NCBI GenBank assembly: GCA_963678775.2
Contig: CAXXGR010000002.1
Coordinates: 620,001 to 684,000, forward strand
Direction: 5' to 3'
Source: JBFHIJ01 sp963678775
GTDB taxonomy: Bacteria; Bacteroidota; Ignavibacteria; Kapaibacteriales; UBA2268
Length of the DNA stretch: 64,000 bases
Part shown: piece by piece, positions 32,591 to 43,250 of the stretch
Layout: the number at the start of each line of letters is the position of its first letter
Numbering within the stretch: position 1 is the stretch's first letter
The notes under the pieces: model-generated
Database searches by the model: none
The model's input: the letters and a program-made list of their open reading frames with translations, nothing else
What the model was told of the DNA's origin: nothing
Made by a program: the position numbers and the translations under genes

Positions 32591-35308
32591 CTAATTATTA
32601 ATATGGGATTGCTTGTTTAGACGAATGTGCACTTGTGTAAATCGGTTAGGCTCGCTATGAATTTTTATATTCCCGTTTAGCAGATTTAAACAGCGTTGAA
32701 CTATGGTCAGTCCAAGACCTGCGCCCATAGTAGGAGAGACTTTTTCACTTCTGATAAAAGGATTGAATATTACTTGCATTTCCTGCTCGCTTATGCCGAT
32801 TCCTTTGTCTTCTACCAAAATATAAAAATGATTGGTGTCAGAGCTGACTGTAATAATAATTTCGGTCTTAGTTGGAGAGAATTTGATAGAATTTAGCAGT
32901 AAATTGTTAAATATCATATAAATCAATTTGGGGTCGCTAAATATTTCTGCATCTTCGGTATCATAATTGAAGATAATTCGGTGTGAATCATTGTCGTAAA
33001 TCATTACTTCGTCTAAGATACGAGTTAAATTTGCCTTCAAGTTCATATTGACAAGTTTAGCAGTCAACTTAGAATCATTGCTGGACTGAAATGTAGTAAC
33101 ATTTTCCAGAAGCTGGATTAAGGTGTTTATGGCTTTCTTTATTTTTTGAGTATGTTTTTGATATTTTTCAGCATCCCCCATTTCAAAATATACTGACATC
33201 AAGTCTAAAGAGGAGCTAATCACTGTGATAGGAGTTCTATATTGATGCGAAATCATAGTGATAAATTTATTTTTAATTTCGTTCAACTCTCTTTCTGTAC
33301 TTAATGCCTTTGCCAGATTCTCTTTAGTGGAGATTAAGTCCTTTTCAATATTTTCTCTACTAACTATTTCTAAACGTAAATCCTGGAAAGCTTCTTCTAA
33401 CTGAGCAGTTCTTTCTTTTACTCTGGTTTCAAGTTCTGCATTTAGAGCTTTAATCTCTTTTTCTACATGTACTCGCTTGCTTATATCTCGTACTATGGCT
33501 GCAAAAAGGAAAGCACTCTGTGTTTCAAATGGGAAGACAAAAATCTTTAAATAAATATCTTTACTTGAAGTATCACTTAACTGCAAGTCAAATTGGAAGA
33601 GCTTTTTGATTGAGCGAGACCTGGCTCTATAGTTATAGAACAGATTTTCAATCTCTGATCTTTCAAAGACCTCAGCATCGTGCGGAGTCATATCGGTCAA
33701 ATCTGAAAATTCCCAAATGTACTTGCCAAGTAGCGAGTCACTATCTAATTGTAATATTTTGCCTAAGGCGGGATTTGTACCTACGATTTTACCGTTAGTG
33801 TCAAATATAATCAGACCATCTATCAGCTGGTGCAACACTGTTTTAAATTTATTCTCGCTGGCGATTAAGTCTTCTTTTGATTTCTGATTTTCTGTAATGT
33901 CGCGAATAACGATAGTAGTTCCCAGATAAGATCCGTCATTGTTTCTTCTGGCAGAAAATCTGGAAGAAAACCATTTTCTTTGCTCAAATCTATCTAAAAA
34001 GAATACAAAATCTTCTGCGTGTTTATTTATTTTAGAAGTATGAGTGTATTTCTTAAAAGAAGTGGCCAAATCCGTTGGGAATACTTCATCTAAAGTCTTA
34101 CCTAAAGTGTCATCAGTTCCAGGGAGGAAGTGTTGCGAGCCATCAGGGACATATATATCCACAAAAATATTATTTTTATCTAATACATAAACCAAATCAT
34201 CCATAGACATCAGAGTAGCTTTGAGATTTTCTCTATTGTCGTGTAAGGCTGATTCAATAATCTTAGAGCCCGTAATGTCTCTAATTAGACATAATAGACC
34301 GTCTTGGGATGGGAATATACCAAAATTAAGCCATTTCCCAATGCCGTCAAATATTTTAGAATTGAGGACTACATTTGCCGAAGATCTTGTGTGCATTACC
34401 TTTTCTAAAGAGGCATAAAGCTCAGTATTTAAAATGCCGGGTAATATTTGGAAAATGGTCTGCCCTTCAGGATTTTGCGTGTTTCCAACAGATAATAAAT
34501 ATTGCTTGCAATTTTGATTTGCAAAGATGCATTTCCAATGAAGGTTAAAAACTATAACTATGTCTTGTATCGAGTTTAGTAAATCTTCGTAATTACTTTG
34601 ACTTTTTTTCCATGCTTGCTCCATTGATTTTCGTTTGGAAATATCAGAGGCTATACCATTAACAGCTACAAGCTCTCCATTATGGAGGATAGGAGTTGAC
34701 TTTACTTCCAGAGCAATATAAGATTCATCGCTTCTTTTTACTCTCAAGTCGAAGACCATTGGATTCAAAGTCTCTAATAATTCTAAGAATTTGTCTTTAG
34801 AAAAGTCAATATCATCAGTATGGATAATTTTTGTAAAATGTGAGCCGATTAGTTCATCTCTTGAAATATTCAAGATATTTTCAAATGCTGTATTTAGCCT
34901 GGTTATCGTGCCTGTCTTATCCATACTAAAAACTATGTCAGAGATATTGTCGATAAAAGAATAGGAATTGTCAGAAATAGACGCAGCCAAATTTTGTTTT
35001 TTGAGAAAATTCAAAGCAGAATTTATATTAGATTTTAAATGTGCATCATTATTTATACAAAAAACGTTGTTGGCAATTGAACTAATTTTACCAACAGCAA
35101 TAATATATTTAGAGGACGCTCTGTACTTATCAATATAGGACGAATCGTCGGAAAAAATTAAATTAGCGTCCTTTGCGATTGTGTAAGACAAATCCTCCCT
35201 GCCTAATCGCGTCAGAATATTCTTGATGCGAGAAAGAAGCAAAGGGTTGTTAATACCATCTAATGAGATGCAATATATTTCATTATTATACAAATAAAGC
35301 TCACACAT
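32591..35308 (-). CDS. Multi-PAS sensor histidine kinase
   Basis: 905 aa, apparently cytoplasmic. Residues 1-110 form an unassigned N-terminal domain with alternating beta and helix segments, looking like a worn receiver-type fold without its acceptor site. Four PAS domains follow (about 115-240, 245-360, 365-485 and 490-620), then a coiled coil (LNAELETRVKERTAQLEEAF). The H box is MISHQYRTPITVISSSLD (about 685). The ATPase motifs are LLLNSIKFSP, VEDKGIGISEQEM and GAGLGLTIVQRCL. First gene of a run of three signalling genes on this strand. The signals sensed cannot be told from sequence. Confidence 0.92.
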   Translation of the reverse strand: MCELYLYNNEIYCISLDGINNPLLLSRIKNILTRLGREDLSYTIAKDANLIFSDDSSYIDKYRASSKYIIAVGKISSIANNVFCINNDAHLKSNINSALNFLKKQNLAASISDNSYSFIDNISDIVFSMDKTGTITRLNTAFENILNISRDELIGSHFTKIIHTDDIDFSKDKFLELLETLNPMVFDLRVKRSDESYIALEVKSTPILHNGELVAVNGIASDISKRKSMEQAWKKSQSNYEDLLNSIQDIVIVFNLHWKCIFANQNCKQYLLSVGNTQNPEGQTIFQILPGILNTELYASLEKVMHTRSSANVVLNSKIFDGIGKWLNFGIFPSQDGLLCLIRDITGSKIIESALHDNRENLKATLMSMDDLVYVLDKNNIFVDIYVPDGSQHFLPGTDDTLGKTLDEVFPTDLATSFKKYTHTSKINKHAEDFVFFLDRFEQRKWFSSRFSARRNNDGSYLGTTIVIRDITENQKSKEDLIASENKFKTVLHQLIDGLIIFDTNGKIVGTNPALGKILQLDSDSLLGKYIWEFSDLTDMTPHDAEVFERSEIENLFYNYRARSRSIKKLFQFDLQLSDTSSKDIYLKIFVFPFETQSAFLFAAIVRDISKRVHVEKEIKALNAELETRVKERTAQLEEAFQDLRLEIVSRENIEKDLISTKENLAKALSTERELNEIKNKFITMISHQYRTPITVISSSLDLMSVYFEMGDAEKYQKHTQKIKKAINTLIQLLENVTTFQSSNDSKLTAKLVNMNLKANLTRILDEVMIYDNDSHRIIFNYDTEDAEIFSDPKLIYMIFNNLLLNSIKFSPTKTEIIITVSSDTNHFYILVEDKGIGISEQEMQVIFNPFIRSEKVSPTMGAGLGLTIVQRCLNLLNGNIKIHSEPNRFTQVHIRLNKQSHINN

Positions 35309-35557
35309 TTTTATACTTGTACAATAATATGATAATAATTTAATATGTGCAAATAAAATTCTAAATGAACCAATAAAACACCTAATTGTACAAGTTTATT
35401 GCACCGATAGCTTTTTTACTATTGAGTGTCTACTTTCTATTTACTTGTTTAAAAGATTGAGTAAATTGCAAAGTTCTGATAATGCATATTGAAAATATTT
35501 ATTTTGATATGTAGGTATATCTCCTAATCAGACTATATGTTTAAAGCGGAAGTACTT

Positions 35558-38500
35558 ATGATTGGCAAAAAAAATACATTTAATTTTATAAAAAAGACAT
35601 TAGCAATTATTGTTTTCTTTCTTGTGTTTGCAATACCGTCTAATGTAAATGCTACAAATGCCTACTATGGTAGCTATCCTATGCTACAAAGAAATCTAAT
35701 CTTTAGCTCGCTGGGCATGAGTAGTGTTTTTTATAACTTTAATATATGGTATAGTTTATATCTGACGCAGATGTTTCAGAGAGATAATCTGTTTAAACAA
35801 GATACCTCTAGGTACAGACCGGCATTTCTAAAGGTTCCTGAAATAGATGGGGACGTATTTAGGTACGACGAAAATAAAAGAGACAGACTCGATAGTGTTG
35901 ATATCTATTCGAGAGAAGATAAAATAGATACTCTTGGCCAAACAGTTACTTCCACCGAAAAGATAGGAGATGTGGAGCTGGGAACTGCTTATATGAGAGA
36001 TCTTGATACTTATTTGAAAAAGAAAAAAGAATATATTCAAAAAGGTATTTGGGATTCTGTCATTACCACCTATGACTTAAAAAAAGCACTTTCCAGAGGT
36101 GATTTGGCAAATATGCTTGCCCAATCTACAGGCCTTACAATCCCGCTTCCTCCTAACCCTGTAATAGGCATATTCGGGAAACCTCAAATAAGAGTAAATG
36201 TGCACGGCCAGGTAAATATTCGTGTCGGTTGGCGATGGGATTCGCAAAATCTTGGTACTGTGTCTGCATTTGGTCAGACTCAGTCTTCACCGATATTCAA
36301 TCAGGACATTAAAGTTGGTGTAAATGCCCAAATTGGTGACAAGTTGAAATTTGTTACCGACTGGGATACAAAAAGAATGTTCGACTTTCAAAATAAATTC
36401 AAAATTGGCTATGAAGGCGAAGATGATGAAATCGTCAAGTTAGTTGAAGTCGGTAATGTAAGTCTGCCTTTGGAATCTACTTTGATAAGTGGAGGCGAGG
36501 CTCTGTTTGGCGTGAGAGCAGATTTTCAGTTTGGACCTTTGTATTTGAAAACTTTATTTTCGCAAAGGAAAGGGCAGAAAAAATTTGTAGATGTTCGCGG
36601 AGGTGCTTCCCGACAATATTTTAACTTAAGAGCTTACGACTATTCAAAAAATAACTTTTTCATAGATACCGCTTACAAAAAAGTCTATGATGATTATTTT
36701 AAAAATTCAACTCCTGTAGCATCTAAAGAATATTCTCATCTAAGAGTAAAAGAAATCGAAGTGTGGGAAGCTACTAATCGAGTTGACGAAACTCGCTCTG
36801 CTATTTCAGTAGCCCATGCAAACCTTCCGGGCTTGCGTAGGAAGCTGGGAGAGTTTTACACTCCTGATATAAAAAATAAAGCTATCCAAGCCGGGATTGT
36901 AGAACGTGGCCGATTTGTAAGACTAGATTCTAATAAATATTCATTTGACTTCAATCTGGGTACATTAAGCATCCATAATTTGAGAAACGACAGGTATTAT
37001 GCCGTTTCATACCGTATAGAAGGGCCGACAACTGCCAACGAAGATGATATTTACGTTGGTGATATGTCTTATCTGGTTGGCGAAAGAGATTCTCTTATAT
37101 TAAAATTGATTTATAGACCTAATATGCAGCCCGGGTTTACGAGCCTTTGGGATAGGCAGATGAAAAATATCTATTCCATCAATTCTACCAATATAAACAC
37201 TACCGATACTAAAATCGGCATTTGGTATATCAGGCAGTCAAATGACTCGACTGATGTAATCGAAGGGTCAAACGAGAAACTGGTTACTATATTTGGAGTG
37301 GATAGGGTAAATAACAGTACCGGTACAACTCCTGCAGATGGAGTGTTCGATTTGAGGCCACCATTTTTAGATCCACAAAGAGGTACTATCACATTTCCTT
37401 CTACTGAGCCTTTTGGTGATGGACTAAGAGCATACTTCTCTAATCCACAAAAGAATCTGAACCCAAGCGATGCAGAAAATTATGTTTTTGATGCAGTTTA
37501 TGATACTACTTATGACGTAGCCAGGAGAAATACTGCAAGAGACCGATTTATGATTACCGGCGAGGTAACAGGTAAGCAGACCAATAGAATCTTTTTAGGT
37601 GGGTATAATATTGCCCAGGGAAGTGTCCGGGTTACCTTAGATGGAAGGGTGCTAAAAGAATATCAAGATTATATAATTGATTATTACTCAGGTATGCTTA
37701 CTCTTAAAAATGAAAGAGCTACTTTACCTAATGCAAATTTAAAAATCGAATATGAGCAACAAGATATATTTAATGTGTCTACGCGTACACTTGCCGGTAT
37801 TAGAGCTGACTATAAACTTTTTGAAGAAAGAAATATAGAAGCTATACTTGGCATGACATATATGTACTATGATCAATCTGCAGTGGTAGATAGAGTAAGG
37901 TTAGGCGACGAACCTGTTTCAAACAGTATGATCGGTCTTGATGCAAAATTGAACTGGAAGACACCTTGGATAACTAAAGCGCTTGATGCACTTCCGTTTT
38001 TTGATACCAAAGCCGAATCTTCTATTAACCTTCGTGGCGAATGGGCTATGATTTTGCCTACTCCAAATAAAAGAACATCTACTATCCCTGATGATAATGG
38101 ATCGGCTGTGGTTTATATCGATGATTTCGATGCAGCCCAAAGACATATCTCGTTGGGTATGAATTCTTCTCTTTGGAGTCACTCTTCACAACCTGAAGAT
38201 GTCTTTATAGGTGGCACGGACAGTGCCAGAGCAAATTTCAGAGCTAGGACTTTCTGGTTCCAGTACTTTATTCCGTCAGTGCCGACTACTGAGGTTTGGC
38301 CAAACAGAAAAGATGTGCAGCAAGGTAATAGAAATATTTCCCCTTTGAATATAGTATTTGAACCCGAATATAGAGGTATTTATAATAAAAATCCTGAGTA
38401 CTTGGATGCTGCAAATCCGGAATATAACGAAGCAACAGCATTCTGGGAAAACGAATCAAATATGGAACGCATCTGGGGTGGTATGATGAGATTATTCTCG

Positions 38501-41500
38501 TCCTTTAATACAAACTTTGATACGGAAAATATAGAGTATATAGAATTGATGATGAAAGTTGATCATCAAAGATATGGTAGTACAAAAATGTTTATAGATA
38601 TTGGTCAGATCAGCGAAGATATTTTGCCCAATCTGGCTCTTGACACAGAAGATGGTATTACCGAAGCCAGTACCTATCCTAACAATATTATAGATGCAGG
38701 AGAGGATTTGGGTATTGATGCTTTAACCAACGAGCAAGAAAAAGAAGTTTACCCATATCCGCTAAATCTTGAAGATGATCCTGCAAGGGATGATTACGAT
38801 TTCGATTTCCAAAAAGATGATAGGGACAGGGAAGAAATAGATTTTGTCAGATATAATAACTATGAAGGGAACTCACTTGTTTCCGAGATAGGACAGTTTC
38901 CTGACACTGAAGTTTTAAATAAAAACAACGGGCAAACTGTTTCCTTAGACAACAGTTACTTCACCTATGAAGTAAACTTAGATACAAGGGCAACTACTAA
39001 CCCGCAAATCAAAGGTAGCAATAATGGCTGGAATCTGTATAGGATTCCTATCAGAAAACCTACAACCAAAGTCGGTAATCCTCTGTTTTCTAACATTCAA
39101 TATATCAGAGTCCGATTTCAAGGTGGAGTTTTCAAGGCAAGGATTGCTGACTGGCGATTAGTCGGCTCTCAGTGGCAGAGGATTAATAACTTCCAAAACG
39201 TAGCTTCTACTGACAGCGTTATGCAGCTTGCATTTGTAAATCTATGGGATAACAGTGGAGCTCCGGATTATTATAAAATGCCTCCGGGAGTAGAAGCGCC
39301 TCGCCAACTTAACAATACAGATGCGACACAAGACATACGTTTAAATGAGCAGTCTTTATCTGTAAGTGTGTCGAACTTGAGATACGGCGATGAAAGAATG
39401 GCGGTTCGTATATTCCAACCTCTTGATATCTTTTACTATAAAAAATTGAAACTATTTGTGCACGGTGATGGTTCGATGCCGGCAGTGATGGTGCCGGGCG
39501 CAGTTCCAAAAGCCACTTTCTTTCTTCGTTTTGGTATTGACTCCAGTAACTACTATGAATATAGACGACCATTAGTGAGTGGCTGGCAAGATATTGAAAT
39601 AGATTTGACAGAGCTAACGGCTATCAAACAGGCAAGAGACACTGCCATGTTATATGACAGGCAATATGTGCCGGTGAAAGATGACGACCTAGCTTATTTC
39701 TATATCAAGGGTAATCCTATTCTGACTAGAGTTAACTTCTTTGGGTTAGGTATTGCCAACCCTGCAGACCGATTCCCGAACGAACTAACCACTACTGTGT
39801 GGGTAGATGAAATGAGGCTGCTCGAGCCTGAAGACAGAGCGGACTGGGCTGCAGTAGGAAATGTAAATATCAAGTTGGCTGATTTGGGTAATGTAAATGC
39901 GTCTTTCGAACGGAGAGAGCCTAATTTCCACCAATTGGAAGATAGATTTGGCGACAGAGTAAGCCAAACTAACTGGACTGTTTCTATGGATGCAAGTTTA
40001 GATAAATTTGCCCCAAAAGCCATGAATAAAATGAAATTGCCTATAACTTATACCCACTCTGAGTTCTTCAGTAAACCGGAGTATGAAGCAAGTAATGATA
40101 TTAAACTGGAAAGAGCGGCAGAAGCTGCTTACAGTCAAGCACGAAGGAACGGATATTCCGATGCTGAGTCTAGGGAAATATCTGAGCGAGTAAAAGTAGA
40201 GTCCCAAGCATTGCGAGTACAAGATAGCTGGGCGATAACTTCTATGAAACTTGGGATTCCAATCAGTCACTGGTTAGTGGATAAAACGCTTAATGGTTTG
40301 ACTTTTGGATATTCGTATGCTCAAGAATTTGAAAGGTCCCCAATCTACGAGCAGAAATTTAATTGGCAATGGAGATTTAATGCTAAGTACGATTTGGCTA
40401 TTCCTGATTTGCTTTCTGTAAAACCTTTGGGCTTTTTGAAAAATGTACCTATACTGGATGCTTATCAGGATTGGAAAATCAATTTCCTTCCAAGTGCATT
40501 TAATGCAGGCTTGGATATGAACCGAAGAAGACAAACCGAAAAATCGCGTTTCTTGGATTACCCAAGTCCGGTATTTAGAGACTTTACTGCAGTGCAGAGT
40601 GCTTCTTTCAACTGGAAGATTACGGAAGGTGGTCTACTGAGTCCCGAAATTCAGTATTCAGTAAATACTAACTCTACTTTAGTGCCTTATGAATTAGACG
40701 AAAATGGTGTGCAAAGAACCGGATCTGAGCTGTGGAAATATATATTTGGCGGTGGTTTGAATTTGGGGGATAATAACTTACACTCTCAAACTGTCAATAT
40801 CAATTTAAAACCCGTGCTTCCTAATATATTAGGAATGAGTAAATATTTCAAAATCACGGGAAGTTACAACGTAAATTATCAATGGCAAAATCCTATGCAG
40901 CCTGATCCTGCATTGAGAGATATTGTTAAAAATGCCAGTTATAATGCTTCAATTAGATTTAAGCTGGATTGGGAACTAATGAAACTTGGCGATGAGTGGT
41001 TTGGCACTGCAAAACCAACTCGAAAAAGAAGAGTTAGCAGAAGCAAAAATCAAGATAAAAAAGACCAAGCTGCTCAAGAAGCTGAGAGTGGAGGATTTTG
41101 GGATGCTACTTTAGGAACGGTACAGACTATATTCTTTGATTGGCAGAAAGTGACTTTCAGTTTTAATCAGAATAATACTGCTAATAACCCCGGTGTTTAC
41201 GGTGGAACCGGACTTACTAACTTCTGGGGAAGAGGACTTGCCCTTAGAGACAGCAAGCAAATGTACGGACCAAGTTTTGCGTATCAGTTAGGTCTTGTAT
41301 CTAATCCACATGGTGGTTTTGCGAGCAACGGTTTAGGCTTTGAAACTTATACAGGGCTGAGACCTGCCGACGGGGTAATGCAAGATAGTTATAACCAGAA
41401 TACTAACTTAAAAGCCAATACTTCCAGACCGCTTTGGGAAGGAGCTATGTTGAATTTGGAATGGAATACAGACTTTGGCTATAGTCGCAATCAGACAGTA

Positions 41501-42445
41501 GTAACAGATGAAAATGGTGTCCCTGAATTTACAAATATTATGGCGACCGAAAACTTCAAACGCTCTTATATTAGCTTCCCGTCTTTCTTTGGTTTTAATT
41601 TGTTTGATAATACTATAGATAACGTAATCAATTTATACGAAGCACAAAGACCGGGAATCGTGAATTCCGGTTTGGATACAGTGTCTAAAAATCAAGCATT
41701 GCAAAATGCTCTTTCAGAATCATTCTACCAAGGCTTAGAAGCATTTAGCTTATTTGGAGTAGGTCAAATAGGTAAATTCTTACCTGCTCTGAACTGGGAA
41801 ATTACTTGGGAAGGTATGGAAAAATTCCCGCTATGGAGTACTTGGATAGATAAAATGAGATTCCAGCATAAATATAAATCAAACTATTCTGAAAATGTAT
41901 TGATTACAGATAATGGAAGGGCAGTGCAAAATCAGGTTATTGAATATGAATTTGCTCCTCTTTTTGGCTGGAATATGACATTTGACGAAGATTTGTTTGA
42001 TGGGATATTAACCGCAGAAGCAAAGTATAGTACTAAAACATCTTATAACCTTAACTCGGCTAATAGATCTACTATAACAAGGCAGCAAACAGACGACATA
42101 ACTATTCGTGCCGGATACACTATGAAAGGCTTCGAATTCCCTCTATTTGGTCTTGTTCTGAAAAATGACTTAGAGTATGCGTTTTTATTTACGTATAAAA
42201 ATAACTCAAGTGCTACTTATGATGTTTTAGATAAAACAAGTCTAAACGATAATGAAGGTAGAACTCTGAATGGTAACAAGCAAATTATACTAGAACCAAG
42301 CGCTAGGTATTCTATATCAGACAGGTTCACGGCAGCACTCTTCTTCAGATATGAAGGAACATTTACCGAAGGTGCAGCCTCTCCCGGATTCCATACGACT
42401 CAGGTGGGCTTGGATATAAGGATGTCTATCGCAGGCGGTAGGTAA
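35558..42445 (+). CDS. sprA: SprA, outer-membrane translocon of the type 9 secretion system
   Basis: Giant 36-strand barrel protein through which T9SS cargo crosses the outer membrane, known as SprA in Flavobacterium and Sov in Porphyromonas. About 2,295 aa, matching the usual 2,300-2,400. A signal peptide (FNFIKKTLAIIVFFLVFAIP then SNVNA) is followed by a long run of beta-rich, aromatic sequence typical of a barrel. The conserved N-terminal SprA segment is visible (RVNVHGQVNIRVGWRWDSQN; SLPLESTLISGGEALFGVRA). I prefer ATG 35558, which has GCGGAAG upstream, over ATG 35537. No other T9SS core genes (porV, gldKLMN, porU) are here. A terminator follows the stop. Confidence 0.95.
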   Translation: MIGKKNTFNFIKKTLAIIVFFLVFAIPSNVNATNAYYGSYPMLQRNLIFSSLGMSSVFYNFNIWYSLYLTQMFQRDNLFKQDTSRYRPAFLKVPEIDGDVFRYDENKRDRLDSVDIYSREDKIDTLGQTVTSTEKIGDVELGTAYMRDLDTYLKKKKEYIQKGIWDSVITTYDLKKALSRGDLANMLAQSTGLTIPLPPNPVIGIFGKPQIRVNVHGQVNIRVGWRWDSQNLGTVSAFGQTQSSPIFNQDIKVGVNAQIGDKLKFVTDWDTKRMFDFQNKFKIGYEGEDDEIVKLVEVGNVSLPLESTLISGGEALFGVRADFQFGPLYLKTLFSQRKGQKKFVDVRGGASRQYFNLRAYDYSKNNFFIDTAYKKVYDDYFKNSTPVASKEYSHLRVKEIEVWEATNRVDETRSAISVAHANLPGLRRKLGEFYTPDIKNKAIQAGIVERGRFVRLDSNKYSFDFNLGTLSIHNLRNDRYYAVSYRIEGPTTANEDDIYVGDMSYLVGERDSLILKLIYRPNMQPGFTSLWDRQMKNIYSINSTNINTTDTKIGIWYIRQSNDSTDVIEGSNEKLVTIFGVDRVNNSTGTTPADGVFDLRPPFLDPQRGTITFPSTEPFGDGLRAYFSNPQKNLNPSDAENYVFDAVYDTTYDVARRNTARDRFMITGEVTGKQTNRIFLGGYNIAQGSVRVTLDGRVLKEYQDYIIDYYSGMLTLKNERATLPNANLKIEYEQQDIFNVSTRTLAGIRADYKLFEERNIEAILGMTYMYYDQSAVVDRVRLGDEPVSNSMIGLDAKLNWKTPWITKALDALPFFDTKAESSINLRGEWAMILPTPNKRTSTIPDDNGSAVVYIDDFDAAQRHISLGMNSSLWSHSSQPEDVFIGGTDSARANFRARTFWFQYFIPSVPTTEVWPNRKDVQQGNRNISPLNIVFEPEYRGIYNKNPEYLDAANPEYNEATAFWENESNMERIWGGMMRLFSSFNTNFDTENIEYIELMMKVDHQRYGSTKMFIDIGQISEDILPNLALDTEDGITEASTYPNNIIDAGEDLGIDALTNEQEKEVYPYPLNLEDDPARDDYDFDFQKDDRDREEIDFVRYNNYEGNSLVSEIGQFPDTEVLNKNNGQTVSLDNSYFTYEVNLDTRATTNPQIKGSNNGWNLYRIPIRKPTTKVGNPLFSNIQYIRVRFQGGVFKARIADWRLVGSQWQRINNFQNVASTDSVMQLAFVNLWDNSGAPDYYKMPPGVEAPRQLNNTDATQDIRLNEQSLSVSVSNLRYGDERMAVRIFQPLDIFYYKKLKLFVHGDGSMPAVMVPGAVPKATFFLRFGIDSSNYYEYRRPLVSGWQDIEIDLTELTAIKQARDTAMLYDRQYVPVKDDDLAYFYIKGNPILTRVNFFGLGIANPADRFPNELTTTVWVDEMRLLEPEDRADWAAVGNVNIKLADLGNVNASFERREPNFHQLEDRFGDRVSQTNWTVSMDASLDKFAPKAMNKMKLPITYTHSEFFSKPEYEASNDIKLERAAEAAYSQARRNGYSDAESREISERVKVESQALRVQDSWAITSMKLGIPISHWLVDKTLNGLTFGYSYAQEFERSPIYEQKFNWQWRFNAKYDLAIPDLLSVKPLGFLKNVPILDAYQDWKINFLPSAFNAGLDMNRRRQTEKSRFLDYPSPVFRDFTAVQSASFNWKITEGGLLSPEIQYSVNTNSTLVPYELDENGVQRTGSELWKYIFGGGLNLGDNNLHSQTVNINLKPVLPNILGMSKYFKITGSYNVNYQWQNPMQPDPALRDIVKNASYNASIRFKLDWELMKLGDEWFGTAKPTRKRRVSRSKNQDKKDQAAQEAESGGFWDATLGTVQTIFFDWQKVTFSFNQNNTANNPGVYGGTGLTNFWGRGLALRDSKQMYGPSFAYQLGLVSNPHGGFASNGLGFETYTGLRPADGVMQDSYNQNTNLKANTSRPLWEGAMLNLEWNTDFGYSRNQTVVTDENGVPEFTNIMATENFKRSYISFPSFFGFNLFDNTIDNVINLYEAQRPGIVNSGLDTVSKNQALQNALSESFYQGLEAFSLFGVGQIGKFLPALNWEITWEGMEKFPLWSTWIDKMRFQHKYKSNYSENVLITDNGRAVQNQVIEYEFAPLFGWNMTFDEDLFDGILTAEAKYSTKTSYNLNSANRSTITRQQTDDITIRAGYTMKGFEFPLFGLVLKNDLEYAFLFTYKNNSSATYDVLDKTSLNDNEGRTLNGNKQIILEPSARYSISDRFTAALFFRYEGTFTEGAASPGFHTTQVGLDIRMSIAGGR

Positions 42446-42467
42446 GCTCTTGTTAGCGATTTAAAAT

Positions 42468-42507
42468 AAAAAAGTAGAGCATCTCTTACAGGGTCTCTAC
42501 TTTTTTT
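42468..42507 (+). terminator. Terminator of sprA
   Basis: AAAAAAGTAGAG pairs with CTCTACTTTTTT across a 15-base loop, and the T run continues. It can also act for the convergent CBS gene on the minus strand. Confidence 0.7.
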
Positions 42508-42548
42508 ATAAAATACTCGGCACAAAGAGAAAGCTTATCTTACAATAG

Positions 42549-42989
42549 CTATTTTACATTACCTTCTATGTAATCTCTCAGGTATTTGTTTTCAGTTTTT
42601 ACCATCTGAACGTGGCTAGTATTGATGTCGCCAATAGAAATCAGACCAACAAGGACTTTGCTTTTGCTTAATACAGGCAAGTGCCTTATTTTATTGTTGC
42701 TTATTATACTTTGAGCATATTCAATAGTGTCCTCATCTTCAATAAAAATAATATTCGTTGTCATGCTCTCTTGCACGCTGATGTCCTGAAAAGAGTGTGG
42801 GTCTTTAGCACTTTGGCGCAAGATGTCTCTTTCTGTAACGATACCTTCTATTTTACCGTCCGAATTGATTACTAACAGAGAGCCAATATTATTACTCACT
42901 AAAATAGTTATTGCCTCTTTTAGGGATTTATCTTTACCTACAGTAAATACTTCAGGGCCTTTCTTTTTAAGTAAATCTTTTATTTTCAT
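42549..42989 (-). CDS. CBS-domain protein
   Basis: 146 aa consisting of two CBS domains (about 8-62 and 73-130) and nothing else. The first has SLLVINSDGKIEGIVTERDI, the second RHLPVLSKSKVLVGLISIGD. CBS pairs bind adenine nucleotides or S-adenosylmethionine and act as regulatory modules. Stand-alone ones of this size are common and mostly uncharacterised. The ATG has a GGAAGGAC site. Single gene, convergent with sprA. Confidence 0.92.
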   Translation of the reverse strand: MKIKDLLKKKGPEVFTVGKDKSLKEAITILVSNNIGSLLVINSDGKIEGIVTERDILRQSAKDPHSFQDISVQESMTTNIIFIEDEDTIEYAQSIISNNKIRHLPVLSKSKVLVGLISIGDINTSHVQMVKTENKYLRDYIEGNVK

Positions 42990-43250
42990 AGAGATGTCCT
43001 TCCAAAATTATTATATATATTATAGTTAAATAAACGGATTTGAATGGGATTTATTTAGCTCAACCTATATTTGCTATGTAAAATTGATAATCATATAGTG
43101 TTTTGATTTAAACTATTCTCAGATGAATACATCTAATCAAATGCGTGCCTTGTAAAATTTTAGTTTTACGTTTAGTTTATCACTATTTTTGTTGTAACTG
43201 TAACCTTTGGGTTAGTTGAGGTGTTTCTTTATTAAGTCCAAAAAGAAAAA

